A stretch of 64,000 nucleotides of DNA, from NCBI RefSeq assembly GCF_000426625.1, contig NZ_KE384547.1, forward strand, positions 1,541,159-1,605,158, in the 5' to 3' direction. This DNA comes from Psychrilyobacter atlanticus DSM 19335 (lineage in GTDB: Bacteria; Fusobacteriota; Fusobacteriia; Fusobacteriales; Fusobacteriaceae). This document shows positions 26,369 through 35,442 of this stretch, piece after piece. The stretch's first letter is position 1, and every line of letters begins with the position of its first letter. The translations under genes and the position numbers were made by a program. The notes beneath the pieces are model-generated. The model ran no database searches, was not told the origin of the DNA, and worked only from the letters and a program-made list of their open reading frames with translations.

Positions 26369-27358
26369 TCACCCTTTACTCTTTACTGTATCTGTCATTA
26401 CTTTTAAATTCTTGATAGATGTACTCATGGCCAGTCCGCAGGCTGGCGATACAATGCTGGTTCCGTCTTTTATAGCTGTCTCTGTATGTAATTTAACTTT
26501 TTCATCCTCTCCCTGGTCTAAAAGCTGAGTACTCACATTCCCCATGATTGGAGCCTGGATTATTTCTTTAGCCTGCCTTACCCCTACTGCTGAATCAAAA
26601 CTGAGGGAATCTGCTCCAGATTCATTTAAGCTTTCTAAAATACTCTTACTCTTGCCACATATATGAATAATTATTTTTATTCCTTTTTCATGTACTGCTT
26701 CTGAGATCTTTTTATACATAGGTATCATAAATTCTTCAAAATTTTTCTTCCCTAAGATCTCCCCTGTAGCACTTGGATCAGACATAGCTATAAGATCAGC
26801 ACCACTTTCTATCATCTCAGCGGCAAATTTGATTAAATAATCTGTAACGACTTCTAAAAATTTCATAGCCATAACTTTATCTTTTCTCATCATCTTATAA
26901 TAGTCCGTTGGTTCAATAACAGATGTCACCACACTCATGGGACCTGTTATATTACCGATTACCGGGATCTCATCATTTTTTAGCTTTGAGATTGCTTCCA
27001 GCACAACCAAGGCCCTTTTAGAATGTTTTACTTTTATCACATCTAAATGATTTAAGATATCCTCATTATATTTAGTTATTCTCGGTTCAACTAATTTACT
27101 TCCCAAATCCACTTCCACATCAAAAGGTTCACTCTCTATTGTCATACAAAAAGGGACTCCATAATTTTCAAACCCTGTTATTTCATGTACTTTTACAGCA
27201 GCTTCTACCATTGCATCTACATCACTGTTATGATTTTTTTTCATCCCTTCTACAACTTCTGTTACCGCAGCATTCATCATCCCTCCCGGGCAGATAACAG
27301 GCGGCCTGTCTGTATTCTTTCCATTTAAGACATCTATTAGTCTTTGTTTTTCAGTCAT
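26369..27358 (-). CDS. UroD-family corrinoid methyltransferase 2 (MtbA-like)
   Basis: The 329-residue protein has ADLIAMSDPSATGEILGKKNF and the zinc site HICGKSKS near residue 225. The distal cysteine lies in VSPACGLAMST, which is the MtbA/MtaA arrangement. MtbA-like enzymes pass the methyl group from methyl-corrinoid to a thiol or other acceptor. Coenzyme M is not expected in this organism, so the acceptor may be tetrahydrofolate or another thiol (inference). It is seven bases from the reactivator start. Confidence 0.88.
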   Translation of the reverse strand: MTEKQRLIDVLNGKNTDRPPVICPGGMMNAAVTEVVEGMKKNHNSDVDAMVEAAVKVHEITGFENYGVPFCMTIESEPFDVEVDLGSKLVEPRITKYNEDILNHLDVIKVKHSKRALVVLEAISKLKNDEIPVIGNITGPMSVVTSVIEPTDYYKMMRKDKVMAMKFLEVVTDYLIKFAAEMIESGADLIAMSDPSATGEILGKKNFEEFMIPMYKKISEAVHEKGIKIIIHICGKSKSILESLNESGADSLSFDSAVGVRQAKEIIQAPIMGNVSTQLLDQGEDEKVKLHTETAIKDGTSIVSPACGLAMSTSIKNLKVMTDTVKSKG

Positions 27359-27406
27359 ATTCCCTCCATATTTAGGATAAAAAGTTTTTTTATCTTCTGC
27401 TAAAAA

Positions 27407-28465
27407 TTATTCGGTCTCACTCTTAAAATCATAAGCACCATAACTTCTCGCTGCATCCATCATTGCGTCTATATTTTCAAATGGTACTTTTTTTGGAATT
27501 TCACACCCTGAAGACAATACAAAACCACCTTCATACCCTTCCATCTCTTGTAATACTTTTTTACAGACCTCCATTATATCTTCCCTTGTTCCAAATAATA
27601 ATTCATCTGCCGGCGTTATATTTCCCAGTATTGCTGATTTCCCAGCTACCTTTTCCCTGGCAACACTTAAATCACAGATATCTATACTTAAAATATCTGC
27701 TTTTGTATTTGCCATGAGATCAATAATTTTATGTGTCTTCCCACAGATATGAAGAGCTATAAGGGAGTTCATCTCATGAGCTAAGTCTACTAATTCTTTA
27801 GTAAATGGTAATGAAAATTTCTTATATAATTTAGGACTTAGTATACTTCCAGAAGAAATCGGCTCTAAAATTATAGGCAACGCATTATGATCTATGCATT
27901 CCTTCATGAAATTTTTACAGCTTTCGGTTGTCATTTTAAGTAAATCCATACAAAACTCAGGATCATTATACATCTCCTTCACAAAATCCTGAGTTCCTCT
28001 CAAAGTAGCAGCAGTAGATAACGGACCAGAAAAACATACAGCTGAAATTACCTCATCTCCGACTTTTTCACTTAATATATCCAAAGCTTCAAAAAAGATA
28101 GGGAATTTCCCGTCATTTTTATCTGCGACCTTAATCTTATTCAGATCTTTTCTTGATTGTATAACAGGATTATGAGTGCATGCTGGTTCATCGTCATAAT
28201 AGACTAATTCCTGCCCCATGGCTTCTGCAACATAAGAAGTATTGGTAAATAAATATGACAAATCATACTTATATCTTTCATATGCAGCAATATAGGAGTC
28301 AGCCATAACCTTCGGATCTAGTTGAAATTCATTGATAGTTCTGCCTATTAGATGAGATGCATTTGATGTTACTATGGGCATACATGGAACCCTGTCCATA
28401 GGCTTCCCCTGTAAAAATGCCATAACTCTTTCTTTAGATGTCAATATATCATTTTTTACTTCCAT
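27407..28465 (-). CDS. UroD-family corrinoid methyltransferase 3
   Basis: The 352-residue protein carries the zinc site HICGKTHK near residue 245 and SSGCEIP near 318, and CFSGPLSTAATLRGT in the barrel. Its ATG begins directly after the stop codon of the corrinoid protein, so the two are translationally coupled. Pairing with a dedicated corrinoid protein is typical of the substrate-specific first methyltransferase. I therefore suspect it is the substrate enzyme and that methyltransferase 2 faces the acceptor; the sequence does not prove this. Confidence 0.87.
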   Translation of the reverse strand: MEVKNDILTSKERVMAFLQGKPMDRVPCMPIVTSNASHLIGRTINEFQLDPKVMADSYIAAYERYKYDLSYLFTNTSYVAEAMGQELVYYDDEPACTHNPVIQSRKDLNKIKVADKNDGKFPIFFEALDILSEKVGDEVISAVCFSGPLSTAATLRGTQDFVKEMYNDPEFCMDLLKMTTESCKNFMKECIDHNALPIILEPISSGSILSPKLYKKFSLPFTKELVDLAHEMNSLIALHICGKTHKIIDLMANTKADILSIDICDLSVAREKVAGKSAILGNITPADELLFGTREDIMEVCKKVLQEMEGYEGGFVLSSGCEIPKKVPFENIDAMMDAARSYGAYDFKSETE

Positions 28466-29113
28466 CTATGCAGCCTCATGTATTTCTTTTATCTTTCTGA
28501 CAGCTTCATTGGCATCCTTAGTATACAGATCTGCTCCGATCTCTGTTGCAAACCTCTGGGAGATAGGCCCTCCTCCTATGGCAACCTTTACAGATTCTCT
28601 CATACCTTCAGATTTTAATTTTTCAATAACAGTTTTCATACCTTCCATGGTAGTTGTCATGAGGGTAGACATAATAATAAAGTGAGCCTCTACTTCCTTT
28701 GCTTTATTTACAAATTCATCTAGTATTACATCTCTTCCCAGGTCATGGACCTCTATACCTCCGGCTTCTAACATGATTTTAACCAAATTCTTTCCGATAT
28801 CATGGGTATCCCCTTCTACTACACCTATTACTGCTCTTATTTTATCGCTAGATACATCTCCTTCTAAGTGAGGTTTTAATACGTCTATTCCCATATTCAT
28901 AGCATCTGAACAGATTAACACTTCAGGCAGAAAATATTCTTCCTCTTCATACAGCTGACCTACAACTTCCATTCCTGCGATCAAACCTTCCTGGATAGTT
29001 TCTTTTGCCGGTATTCCCATTTCAAGTGACTTTTTACATAGTTCCTCTACAACTTCTTCTTCCATCTCAATTAAATTGTTTTTAATTTCTTCAAATAATT
29101 CTTTTTTAGTCAT
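28466..29113 (-). CDS. Corrinoid (cobalamin-binding) methyl carrier protein
   Basis: The 215-residue protein has an N-terminal four-helix cap (GMEVVGQLYEEEEYFLPEVL) and a Rossmann B12 domain with VEGDTHDIGKN. The His of DTHDIG is the lower cobalt ligand. A later IGGGPI completes the nucleotide-tail pocket. This is the MtmC/MtbC/MtaC type of methyl carrier. It is the first gene of the operon, behind AAGGGAG and a long conserved leader. It is the only corrinoid carrier for at least four methyltransferases in the window. Confidence 0.95.
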   Translation of the reverse strand: MTKKELFEEIKNNLIEMEEEVVEELCKKSLEMGIPAKETIQEGLIAGMEVVGQLYEEEEYFLPEVLICSDAMNMGIDVLKPHLEGDVSSDKIRAVIGVVEGDTHDIGKNLVKIMLEAGGIEVHDLGRDVILDEFVNKAKEVEAHFIIMSTLMTTTMEGMKTVIEKLKSEGMRESVKVAIGGGPISQRFATEIGADLYTKDANEAVRKIKEIHEAA

Positions 29114-29216
29114 TTTTTCTCCCTTTTTTTTATTTTATTTTTTTACACATAACTGAAACTTAGAGTTATAAATATGACTCTATAGTTGAACTTAGTCAGA
29201 TACATTCAGATTGTTA

Positions 29217-29232
29217 TGACATTACAATGTCA
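29217..29232. promoter_or_regulatory. Inverted repeat TGACATT-AC-AATGTCA in the leader
   Basis: Seven-base arms lie around two bases, about 110 bases ahead of the corrinoid gene. A further inverted repeat TAGAGT/ACTCTA is at 29161-29182. Either could be an operator or part of leader RNA folding. Confidence 0.35.
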
Positions 29233-29334
29233 GCATTCCTATAGATTTAAACCTTACAACCTTTTCGTTATTAACCACACTAAACTCACTAAGTTTTAGA
29301 TATTTTTGTTTTCTTCACGTTCTAACCTGTTTCT

Positions 29335-29364
29335 GCTTAGTCTTTGCCTAATTCGTGACTAAGC
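29335..29364 (-). other. Leader hairpin GCTTAGTC/GACTAAGC
   Basis: Perfect 8-bp arms surround a 14-base loop in the long 5' leader of the corrinoid operon. No U-run follows on the minus strand. A stem of different sequence occupies a similar place in the leader of the ABC operon (37804-37835). Confidence 0.4.
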
Positions 29365-29808
29365 CTTTTTCTTTCACTTCACCTTTGGTTTATTTTTATA
29401 TTTTTGCATCAAAAAAGGTGACATAAATAACTACTATAAATTAATAGTTTCATATGTATTGTGTGTGTTTTATATTTTTGCATTAAAAAATATAAAGGTT
29501 TCTATTTTAACTAATTTATATAACTAGTTGTAATATTGTATTGTTTATTTGTTGTTCTTTTTATAATGATTGTTGGAACTAGGCGTTCCGAAAATAATTA
29601 TTTAGGAATAGATAAAATATTAAGGTCAAAATTTCTCGTTAATATATTTATTTATATCCATCATAATTTTAAAATGGGTCGAAAGTTAAAGAGTGAAAAG
29701 AAATATATGTTTATAATATTGAAGCAATAGGTCCACCTAATATATAATTTTTTCAAATTCTAAAAATTTCATTATGACTTCATCCAGAAGTTTATAATCT
29801 ATTCAGGC

Positions 29809-29832
29809 TCAATTGAATCTTAATTTAAACAT
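29809..29832 (-). CDS. Leader ORF MFKLRFN, copy 1
   Basis: ATG at 29832 stands six bases after AAAGGAG and is followed by six codons and TGA. The same peptide, start context and stop occur at 38565-38588. TTC replaces TTT for the second Phe, a silent change. A second in-frame TGA follows after one codon in both copies. It could be a leader peptide that couples translation to folding of the downstream RNA. Confidence 0.45.
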   Translation of the reverse strand: MFKLRFN

Positions 29833-29863
29833 AGTTTTCTCCTTTAAAAATTTATTTACATAA

Positions 29864-29892
29864 TTTATACCATTTTTTTCCCGACTTGTCAC
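29864..29892 (-). promoter_or_regulatory. Promoter of the corrinoid operon leader
   Basis: On the minus strand GTGACA (29887-29892) and TATAAA (29864-29869) are 17 bases apart; the start would be near 29857. The -35 hexamer overlaps the base of the terminator of the upstream CobW gene. The equivalent site at 38621-38649 has the same spacing. Confidence 0.65.
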
Positions 29893-29925
29893 TAAAAACT
29901 AGGATTTTCTCACTAGTTTTTAGTG
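29890..29925 (-). terminator. Terminator-like hairpin after the CobW gene
   Basis: Perfect 13-bp arms CACTAAAAACTAG and CTAGTTTTTAGTG surround a 10-base loop. The minus-strand tail is GACAAGTCGGGA, poor in U, so termination may be incomplete and the ABC operon might read into the corrinoid operon. Confidence 0.6.
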
Positions 29926-29937
29926 GTCTTTTTCTCT

Positions 29938-30732
29938 TTATTTAAATAATTTTCTTATATTTTCCCTATCTAAATCCCCTATAAGAATTAATTTATTGTT
30001 TCTTTTCACCCTTTCTTCAACTAGTTCATATTCTCCATTTACAATATTAAATGAACAATTCCCCAAAAAACCCTTTCCTCTGAGGACCTTTCCATACTGC
30101 TCAGAGGACAATGTTTCCAATATCTGTTTTAATCTTTCTATGTCTATTTTAAAATCCGTTATAGACATACTTTTTATGTCTTTAATTTCAAAAATAGTTT
30201 TTGCTTTGGAGTTTATTTCTTTCAGTGATCTTTCTATTTCAGAGATATTTTCAACTTCTAGATCATCTATTTTACTTATATAGAGGGTTTTGGCATTTTC
30301 TATTTGATCCATGAAGAAACTACCGAATATCTCTATCTGCTCCAGATAATTTTTTCCGTCAATAACCGTAGTTACCGCAACAATCTCGCATCTTTTGGAT
30401 ATCTTTTTACTTTTTAATATCTTTAATATTTCTCCTAATATCCCCAAGCCTGTAGGCTCAATTATTATCCTGTCGATATCATTTTCTATTATCTTTTCCA
30501 GAGATTCCTTAAAGTTTTCCTTTAAGACACAGCAGATACATCCGCTGGAGATCTCTTCTATTTTTACCCCTTCCACTATAAATTCACTGTCTATGGATAT
30601 ATCCCCGAATTCATTTTCAATTAAAACTATTTTTTCTTCACTAAACTCTTCTTTCAACTCTTTTAATCTCTTGTTTATAAAAGTGGTTTTCCCCGCTCCT
30701 AAAAATCCAGAAACAATTTCAACCTTAATCAT
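29938..30732 (-). CDS. CobW/COG0523-family GTPase
   Basis: The protein of about 264 residues has the P-loop GFLGAGKTT at residues 9-17, the metal-binding SGCICC near 62-67, and the switch EPTGLG near 95. COG0523 proteins hand zinc, cobalt or other metals to client enzymes with GTP. Zinc-dependent UroD methyltransferases and a corrinoid pathway next door make either metal plausible. I start at ATG 30732 because TAGGTG lies at ribosome-site distance and the P-loop position then fits the family. A GTG nine bases upstream is also possible. Confidence 0.88.
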   Translation of the reverse strand: MIKVEIVSGFLGAGKTTFINKRLKELKEEFSEEKIVLIENEFGDISIDSEFIVEGVKIEEISSGCICCVLKENFKESLEKIIENDIDRIIIEPTGLGILGEILKILKSKKISKRCEIVAVTTVIDGKNYLEQIEIFGSFFMDQIENAKTLYISKIDDLEVENISEIERSLKEINSKAKTIFEIKDIKSMSITDFKIDIERLKQILETLSSEQYGKVLRGKGFLGNCSFNIVNGEYELVEERVKRNNKLILIGDLDRENIRKLFK

Positions 30733-30784
30733 CCTCATCACCTACTTTGATATTGTTATAATCCCATCTATACAAACCTTTTTT

Positions 30785-31795
30785 TTATTTATTATTTTCT
30801 ATAAAAATTCTTATCTCTTCATAACTAGCTCTTCCCCATTTAGATACAGTCTCTAAATTTTCGATAGGAGTCGTATTGATACAAGAACACCCAAATGCCA
30901 TAAGATAATTGTCATATTTTCTCATTTTATTATGTAGTTCAGCGGTTTTATCAGTTACCTCATCCACACTACCCCTTCCAAGAAGATATATAGGGTCTAG
31001 ATTTCCTATAACTACTTTATCTTTAGGAAAAATTTCTATAATCTCTTCCATATCCATTATTTGATCAAAACTAAATGCATCTATTGGAGTCTCTAATATA
31101 TAAGGATAAATCCTACTTGTATCTCCACATATATGCACACATTTCCAGCAGTCTAAATTTTTGAAAATTTTATTTAGATTATCTAATACCATCTCAGGAA
31201 ACTTTTTTGGTGCCAACATAACTGTAGATGGTTCTGCTATAGATATCATCTTTACACCTGCTCCTACTATGGCTTTTGCATATCTATCCACTACCTCACC
31301 TGTAAATTCTAAAAGTTTTTTTACAAAGTCAGGATTTTTTATGGTTGCCTTGAGTAATCCTGTGGCTCCAGCTAACTGTACAGCCATCGTAAAAGGTCCT
31401 TGTAGAGATACAAACAATGGTTTATCTATATTTTCTGAAATAAGATTTAACGATTTCAAATTAGTTTTCATCCTTTTATTTGTATATGGATCAGGAATCT
31501 CTAATTTTTCTAAATCTTCCACAGTTTTTATCGGATGATCCATTACCATGGAAAAGTCATACCCTGGCTTTTTAAGAGCAACTCCCATAACATCACAGAA
31601 TAGATTTCCTTCATCTAAAGCATAGATAAAATCACTAGGAAATTTTTCCTCCATCTTCTTTGCCAGCATCAACTGCTCTTCGGGAGAAGCATAGATCTCT
31701 TCCATGGGTTTTTCTACCATAATAGGTCCATTGGCTCCCATAAATGGCAGGAGATATCCCCTTTCCTCCCGATTTATATATTCCATTAAAGTCAT
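30785..31795 (-). CDS. UroD-family corrinoid methyltransferase 4
   Basis: The 336-residue protein has VSLQGPFTMAVQLAGATG, the zinc site HICGDTSR near residue 220, and a distal FGCSCINTTP near 312. It is encoded in the ABC-importer operon, three bases from the DUF4091 gene, not in the corrinoid operon. This placement suggests that it acts on a product of the imported compound, with the corrinoid protein supplied from the other operon. Confidence 0.88.
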   Translation of the reverse strand: MTLMEYINREERGYLLPFMGANGPIMVEKPMEEIYASPEEQLMLAKKMEEKFPSDFIYALDEGNLFCDVMGVALKKPGYDFSMVMDHPIKTVEDLEKLEIPDPYTNKRMKTNLKSLNLISENIDKPLFVSLQGPFTMAVQLAGATGLLKATIKNPDFVKKLLEFTGEVVDRYAKAIVGAGVKMISIAEPSTVMLAPKKFPEMVLDNLNKIFKNLDCWKCVHICGDTSRIYPYILETPIDAFSFDQIMDMEEIIEIFPKDKVVIGNLDPIYLLGRGSVDEVTDKTAELHNKMRKYDNYLMAFGCSCINTTPIENLETVSKWGRASYEEIRIFIENNK

Positions 31796-31798
31796 AAT

Positions 31799-33514
31799 TT
31801 ATCTCCTCTTTATAATTTCTACAAGTTTATCCTTTATAACCATATATTTGTTGTAATCTACAGAATAATTCATATCTACAGTAAATTCTTCCGTAGCTTT
31901 CATGTCTTTTTTATCTCCTAAAACTTCCATCATAAGAGTCTCTATTCTTTCCCTTCCGATCTTCTTTTCAGCCATCTTCATTATTTCCTGATCCTGAATT
32001 CCAAACCTCAGATTTTCCCACCTTATAGATCTTATAGGTTTCATATCTTTCCCAGGATAAACAAAGAACATATCTCCTGCCTTCCATCTGGGATATTTAT
32101 AGCTGACATTTTCAAAGGGCTTGCTTGTCCAGAGTGCATAGTCCCATCTTAAAAAACCATTTAGTCCCATATAGTAGGAGTACCAGCCTGTCAACCTACT
32201 TTCCATCAGTGGTGAACTTATGAAGTGGTTTAATTTATCCGGGAACCAGCATACATACCAGGTTAATTTTCCTTTTATTTTTTCTTCTATATCTTTTAAA
32301 ATGTTTTTACTTTTTAATAGTAGAGGCAGAGAAAGAGATACATCTGAAATCCCATCCAATCTATCGGTAAAACTATCTTCATGGAGGGCAGTTTTTATAA
32401 GAAGATCCATTTCAGCTGAATCCTTTAAAAATTTTGACCATTTTTTAAAGGACTCTGGATTTTTAGGCATATCGCTGATTACCCTTACTCTGTCCATAAG
32501 GTTCTTTTCATTAAAAAATTCAAATACCTGTCTGATATATTCTCCCAGATCTTTTTTATTGTCTATGTAGCCATGGGTTCGACTCTCTTCTGAAAAGAAA
32601 CTTATCCTTATATAATCGTCATAATCCTTTAGAGGGTTCCCAAAATCTGTCCTCTGCCAGCTTGCCAAAAGACCAAAGATATCAATCTCATTTTTCATCC
32701 CGTATTTAAAGCAAATCTCCAAATATCTTTCCAAGGCAGTAAAGTCACACTGTATCTTCCCTTTTATATCTTTTTTTACTCCTATGATATTATGTTCAAA
32801 GAGATTTGAACAATTTTCCTCTACCTGGAAGCATCCCTGTCCCTCCCAGGAAAAATCAGAAGCCACCACAGTGATCACTTTTTCTCCCAGTGAAGCCAGC
32901 TCCGCTGTATAATTCTCTATTATCTTAAAGTGATCATCACTCCAAAATTCTACCTCATACATCCTTGCCCAAGATGAAAGGTGCTGCCATAGATCCAGGT
33001 GAAAGTCAGATTCTTTCAACTCAGGGAGAATTTTATCTACTACAGCGATATCTAAGTTTATAACCTGCTCCTTTATCTCTGTATCATACCCTTCCTGACT
33101 CAATAAATTTATGGTAATATTCAGGTTATCTCCACAATATTCTTTATCCACTCTTCCCTCTACCCAGATCATAGTCGGTTTACCTGCCTCATTGTATAGA
33201 TACTCCTTCTTCAATATAGGATCTGTTATGAGGGTCTTTGAATCATCATCCAATACATATCCCAGAAAATATCCTTTAAGGTCTGTATTTTCTCTTTTTT
33301 CAAGGTCTATTCTCACCCTTTTTTTCAATCCTTTATAACCTATGTGGTTATGAGATCCCAGAGAGAGCAGTATACTTTCTTCACTGGTTAGGGCTATCTG
33401 AAATGCAAATTTCTCACCCTTTAATACCCTTAAATTTAATTTATCTTCCACAGGAAGACTGGTACCGTCTATATGTTTGAATGCTGAATTATAAAGTTTA
33501 TATTGAATATTCAT
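31799..33514 (-). CDS. DUF4091 protein, glycoside-hydrolase-like, cytoplasmic
   Basis: The 571-residue protein starts without a signal peptide. An N-terminal beta domain (about 1-180) is followed by a TIM-barrel-like region with DFHLDLWQHLSSWA and VVASDFSWEGQGCF. A DUF4091 region follows with WYVCWFPDKLNHF, GFLRWDYALW, GDMFFVYPG and SIRWENLRFGIQDQE. DUF4091 is linked to GH123-like N-acetyl-hexosaminidase folds. A cytoplasmic glycosidase acting on the sugar brought in by the adjacent ABC permeases is likely; the sugar itself is unknown. It is tightly packed between the GNAT and methyltransferase 4. Confidence 0.82.
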   Translation of the reverse strand: MNIQYKLYNSAFKHIDGTSLPVEDKLNLRVLKGEKFAFQIALTSEESILLSLGSHNHIGYKGLKKRVRIDLEKRENTDLKGYFLGYVLDDDSKTLITDPILKKEYLYNEAGKPTMIWVEGRVDKEYCGDNLNITINLLSQEGYDTEIKEQVINLDIAVVDKILPELKESDFHLDLWQHLSSWARMYEVEFWSDDHFKIIENYTAELASLGEKVITVVASDFSWEGQGCFQVEENCSNLFEHNIIGVKKDIKGKIQCDFTALERYLEICFKYGMKNEIDIFGLLASWQRTDFGNPLKDYDDYIRISFFSEESRTHGYIDNKKDLGEYIRQVFEFFNEKNLMDRVRVISDMPKNPESFKKWSKFLKDSAEMDLLIKTALHEDSFTDRLDGISDVSLSLPLLLKSKNILKDIEEKIKGKLTWYVCWFPDKLNHFISSPLMESRLTGWYSYYMGLNGFLRWDYALWTSKPFENVSYKYPRWKAGDMFFVYPGKDMKPIRSIRWENLRFGIQDQEIMKMAEKKIGRERIETLMMEVLGDKKDMKATEEFTVDMNYSVDYNKYMVIKDKLVEIIKRR

Positions 33515-33523
33515 CGATTTCTC

Positions 33524-34597
33524 CTATTGGTAATTTAAATTTTCTGTCCATGGAAAGGGAAGTGGAAATACCGTATCTATTAACTCATCCAATTTCCCTC
33601 CATCTATACTTTTTTTATCTTCTTTTTTCTCAAAAATTAATTCGAGGAGTTCCCTATGAGATTGTATTTCCAATTTTTCTGATCCTAAACTCAGTTGATA
33701 TTTACCATTTTTTTCCATAACTTGTAATTTTTCTATCTCTTCATCTATACAGTATTGTTTAAAATATGGCTTTAACTCCTCCATGAGGCCCACAAAGTCT
33801 ACTATCTTTAGAACTCCCGAAAGATACTCCTCTTCTCCTCGGTATCCTGCAGGAGCTACTTCTCCATGAGGTAGAATATAATCAATTTTATCCACTCCTA
33901 ATTGATTTCCTAGAAGAGCCAGAGCATCAAATATTTCACTCTTGTCTCCGACAGCTTCCTTTACTACTATTCTTTCAGGTATTTTTTTCAGGATTATATA
34001 TCCCCTTAGACCATCTTTATCTTCCAGTACATATCTTTTATACGATGTATTTCCAAAGGGAAAGGTTCCTGAATCTATAAGAGTTTCAAAATCTCTACCC
34101 AGCCTTAAATACCTGGTCCCTTGAGAATTATAGATCTTCTTTATAGGTAAAATATCCTCTTCCCTATACTCTCTAACAATAAACTTTAAAGTCGGAAGAC
34201 CAGCAGAAATTTTGTATCTCCTGCAATTTTTTACCTCACTGGCTCCCCAGTTTTTATACAAACTTCTCGTGCTGGATATAAGGCATAGATTTACTCCTAT
34301 CTCCTTCATTCTATTTTCCACATCTTTTAAAACTTTTGAAGAATATCCCCTTCCCCTATAATTAGGATGGGTACATACAGCCCCTATAGATCCTGCCGAT
34401 ATGGGTATTCCCTCTATCAAGATCTTTTGAGGGAGGAAATTTACAATAGAGATTATATCTTTATCATCTTTTATTATCCTCATATTTTCCCTATTTTCAG
34501 ATAAAAGCAGCAACGGGAATTCCTTCTCCATTGTGTGAGGAAGATCTCCCCTGCCGGTCCTGAATACACAATTTATAAGATCGATTACCTCTTCCAC
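33524..34597 (-). CDS. GNAT acetyltransferase, Eis-like long form
   Basis: The 357 residues include an N-terminal GNAT domain with the acetyl-CoA loop CTHPNYRGRGYSSKVL near residue 75. A second GNAT-like part and a C-terminal sterol-carrier-like region give the Eis arrangement. The GTG at 34597 is the first ordinary start codon, but it has no ribosome site at proper distance. The frame stays open upstream, and residues such as IEVRGTEKNEVEEV look like the usual start of the fold. Initiation from ATA or ATT near 34615-34630, overlapping the permease end, is possible. The substrate is unknown, perhaps an amino sugar. Confidence 0.75.
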   Translation of the reverse strand: MEEVIDLINCVFRTGRGDLPHTMEKEFPLLLLSENRENMRIIKDDKDIISIVNFLPQKILIEGIPISAGSIGAVCTHPNYRGRGYSSKVLKDVENRMKEIGVNLCLISSTRSLYKNWGASEVKNCRRYKISAGLPTLKFIVREYREEDILPIKKIYNSQGTRYLRLGRDFETLIDSGTFPFGNTSYKRYVLEDKDGLRGYIILKKIPERIVVKEAVGDKSEIFDALALLGNQLGVDKIDYILPHGEVAPAGYRGEEEYLSGVLKIVDFVGLMEELKPYFKQYCIDEEIEKLQVMEKNGKYQLSLGSEKLEIQSHRELLELIFEKKEDKKSIDGGKLDELIDTVFPLPFPWTENLNYQ

Positions 34598-34632
34598 CTC
34601 ATTTTTTTCGGTTCCTCTTACCTCTATAGTTT

Positions 34633-35433
34633 CTATCCCTTTAATCCTGATAGTGCCACCCCCTCTTCAAACTGTCTCTGAAGGAGGATATAAAATAGAA
34701 ATGAAGGTAAAAATGTCATAGTAGCTCCCGCCATGACCAACCCGTAATTAACAGTATACTGGGCATTCATACTGGCCATCCCCACTGTAAGGGTTCTCAT
34801 AGGATCTGATGTAGTAGCTATAAGAGGCCACAAAAATTCATTCCAAGCCCCTATAAATGTGAATATTGAAAGAGCTATTATTGCCGGTTTTATAAGCGGC
34901 AGCACTATCTCCATAAATATTTTAAATTCTGAGCATCCATCTATTCTGGCAGAGTCCATGAGATCTCTCGGTACCTTTAAGATACTCTGTCTCATTATGA
35001 ATACTCCCACAGCAGTTGGAAGAGGAAGTATTAACGCCATATAAGTATTTAACCACCCTAGATGCCTCATTATTACATAGAGAGGCAGGAGAGTTACCTG
35101 GGAAGGTACAATAAGAGTTAATAACATAAAGAAAAATATCTTTTCCCTCCCCTTAAACTCTAATTTTGCAAAGGCATACCCTGCCATAGAACTAAATATC
35201 ACATTTAAAACTACTCCGCTCAGGGAAATAAATAAACTATTTAGAAAATATCTAATAAAATTTGTGTTATAAAAAATCTCTTTATAATTTCTCAATGTCA
35301 AATCGTCTAGAGCAAACTTAAAATTATAAGCCGTATAAGTTACCCTTAGAGATGTCATAAACATATAGAGAAATGGAATTATCATAAAGCTGGAGATTAA
35401 TATTAAAATCAGCCTGCCTAATTGTTTTTTCAT
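34633..35433 (-). CDS. Sugar ABC permease, MalG/UgpE type
   Basis: The 266-residue protein has six membrane helices and the EAA loop near residue 160 (DSARIDGCSEFKIFMEIVLP), which docks the ATPase. This is the CUT1 family. It follows its MalF-like partner by nine bases. The operon contains no ATPase, so the pair probably uses a shared MsmX/MalK-like ATPase encoded elsewhere. Confidence 0.93.
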   Translation of the reverse strand: MKKQLGRLILILISSFMIIPFLYMFMTSLRVTYTAYNFKFALDDLTLRNYKEIFYNTNFIRYFLNSLFISLSGVVLNVIFSSMAGYAFAKLEFKGREKIFFFMLLTLIVPSQVTLLPLYVIMRHLGWLNTYMALILPLPTAVGVFIMRQSILKVPRDLMDSARIDGCSEFKIFMEIVLPLIKPAIIALSIFTFIGAWNEFLWPLIATTSDPMRTLTVGMASMNAQYTVNYGLVMAGATMTFLPSFLFYILLQRQFEEGVALSGLKG

Positions 35434-35442
35434 CCTTTCCTC

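Larger units (their letters stand above)
29401..29892 (-). repeat. Conserved leader element, copy 1 (upstream of the corrinoid operon)
   Basis: This stretch is homologous to 38226-38650, by eye about 75-80 percent identical over roughly 400 bases, with one extra segment of some 70 bases near 29455-29550. Shared blocks include the promoter, the ribosome site and short ORF, a TTCTGGATGAAGT block, and an inverted repeat GGAAC...GTTCC at 29575-29589 whose loop differs between copies. No protein is shared in any frame beyond seven codons. It is the first two thirds of a leader of about 740 nt ahead of the corrinoid gene. It is most likely a regulatory leader RNA. Confidence 0.75.

Noticed and set aside
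29536-29730. A 64-codon open frame on the plus strand inside leader element copy 1
   Set aside because: The equivalent frame in copy 2 is interrupted by stops, and there is no ribosome site. It is a shadow of the conserved noncoding element.
29740-29832. Read-through of the two TGA codons after MFKLRFN as selenocysteine, giving a protein of about 31 residues
   Set aside because: Differences between the copies downstream of the TGAs change amino acids freely, and no SECIS-like stem is evident. A short leader ORF is simpler.
29114-29937. Cobalamin riboswitch upstream of the corrinoid operon
   Set aside because: I found no B12-box-like GCCACTG or the usual helices on the minus strand. A covariance-model scan would decide.
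22991-31795. Haem biosynthesis uroporphyrinogen decarboxylases
   Set aside because: All carry the HIC...C zinc site of corrinoid methyltransferases and are grouped with a corrinoid protein and reactivator. No other haem gene is present.
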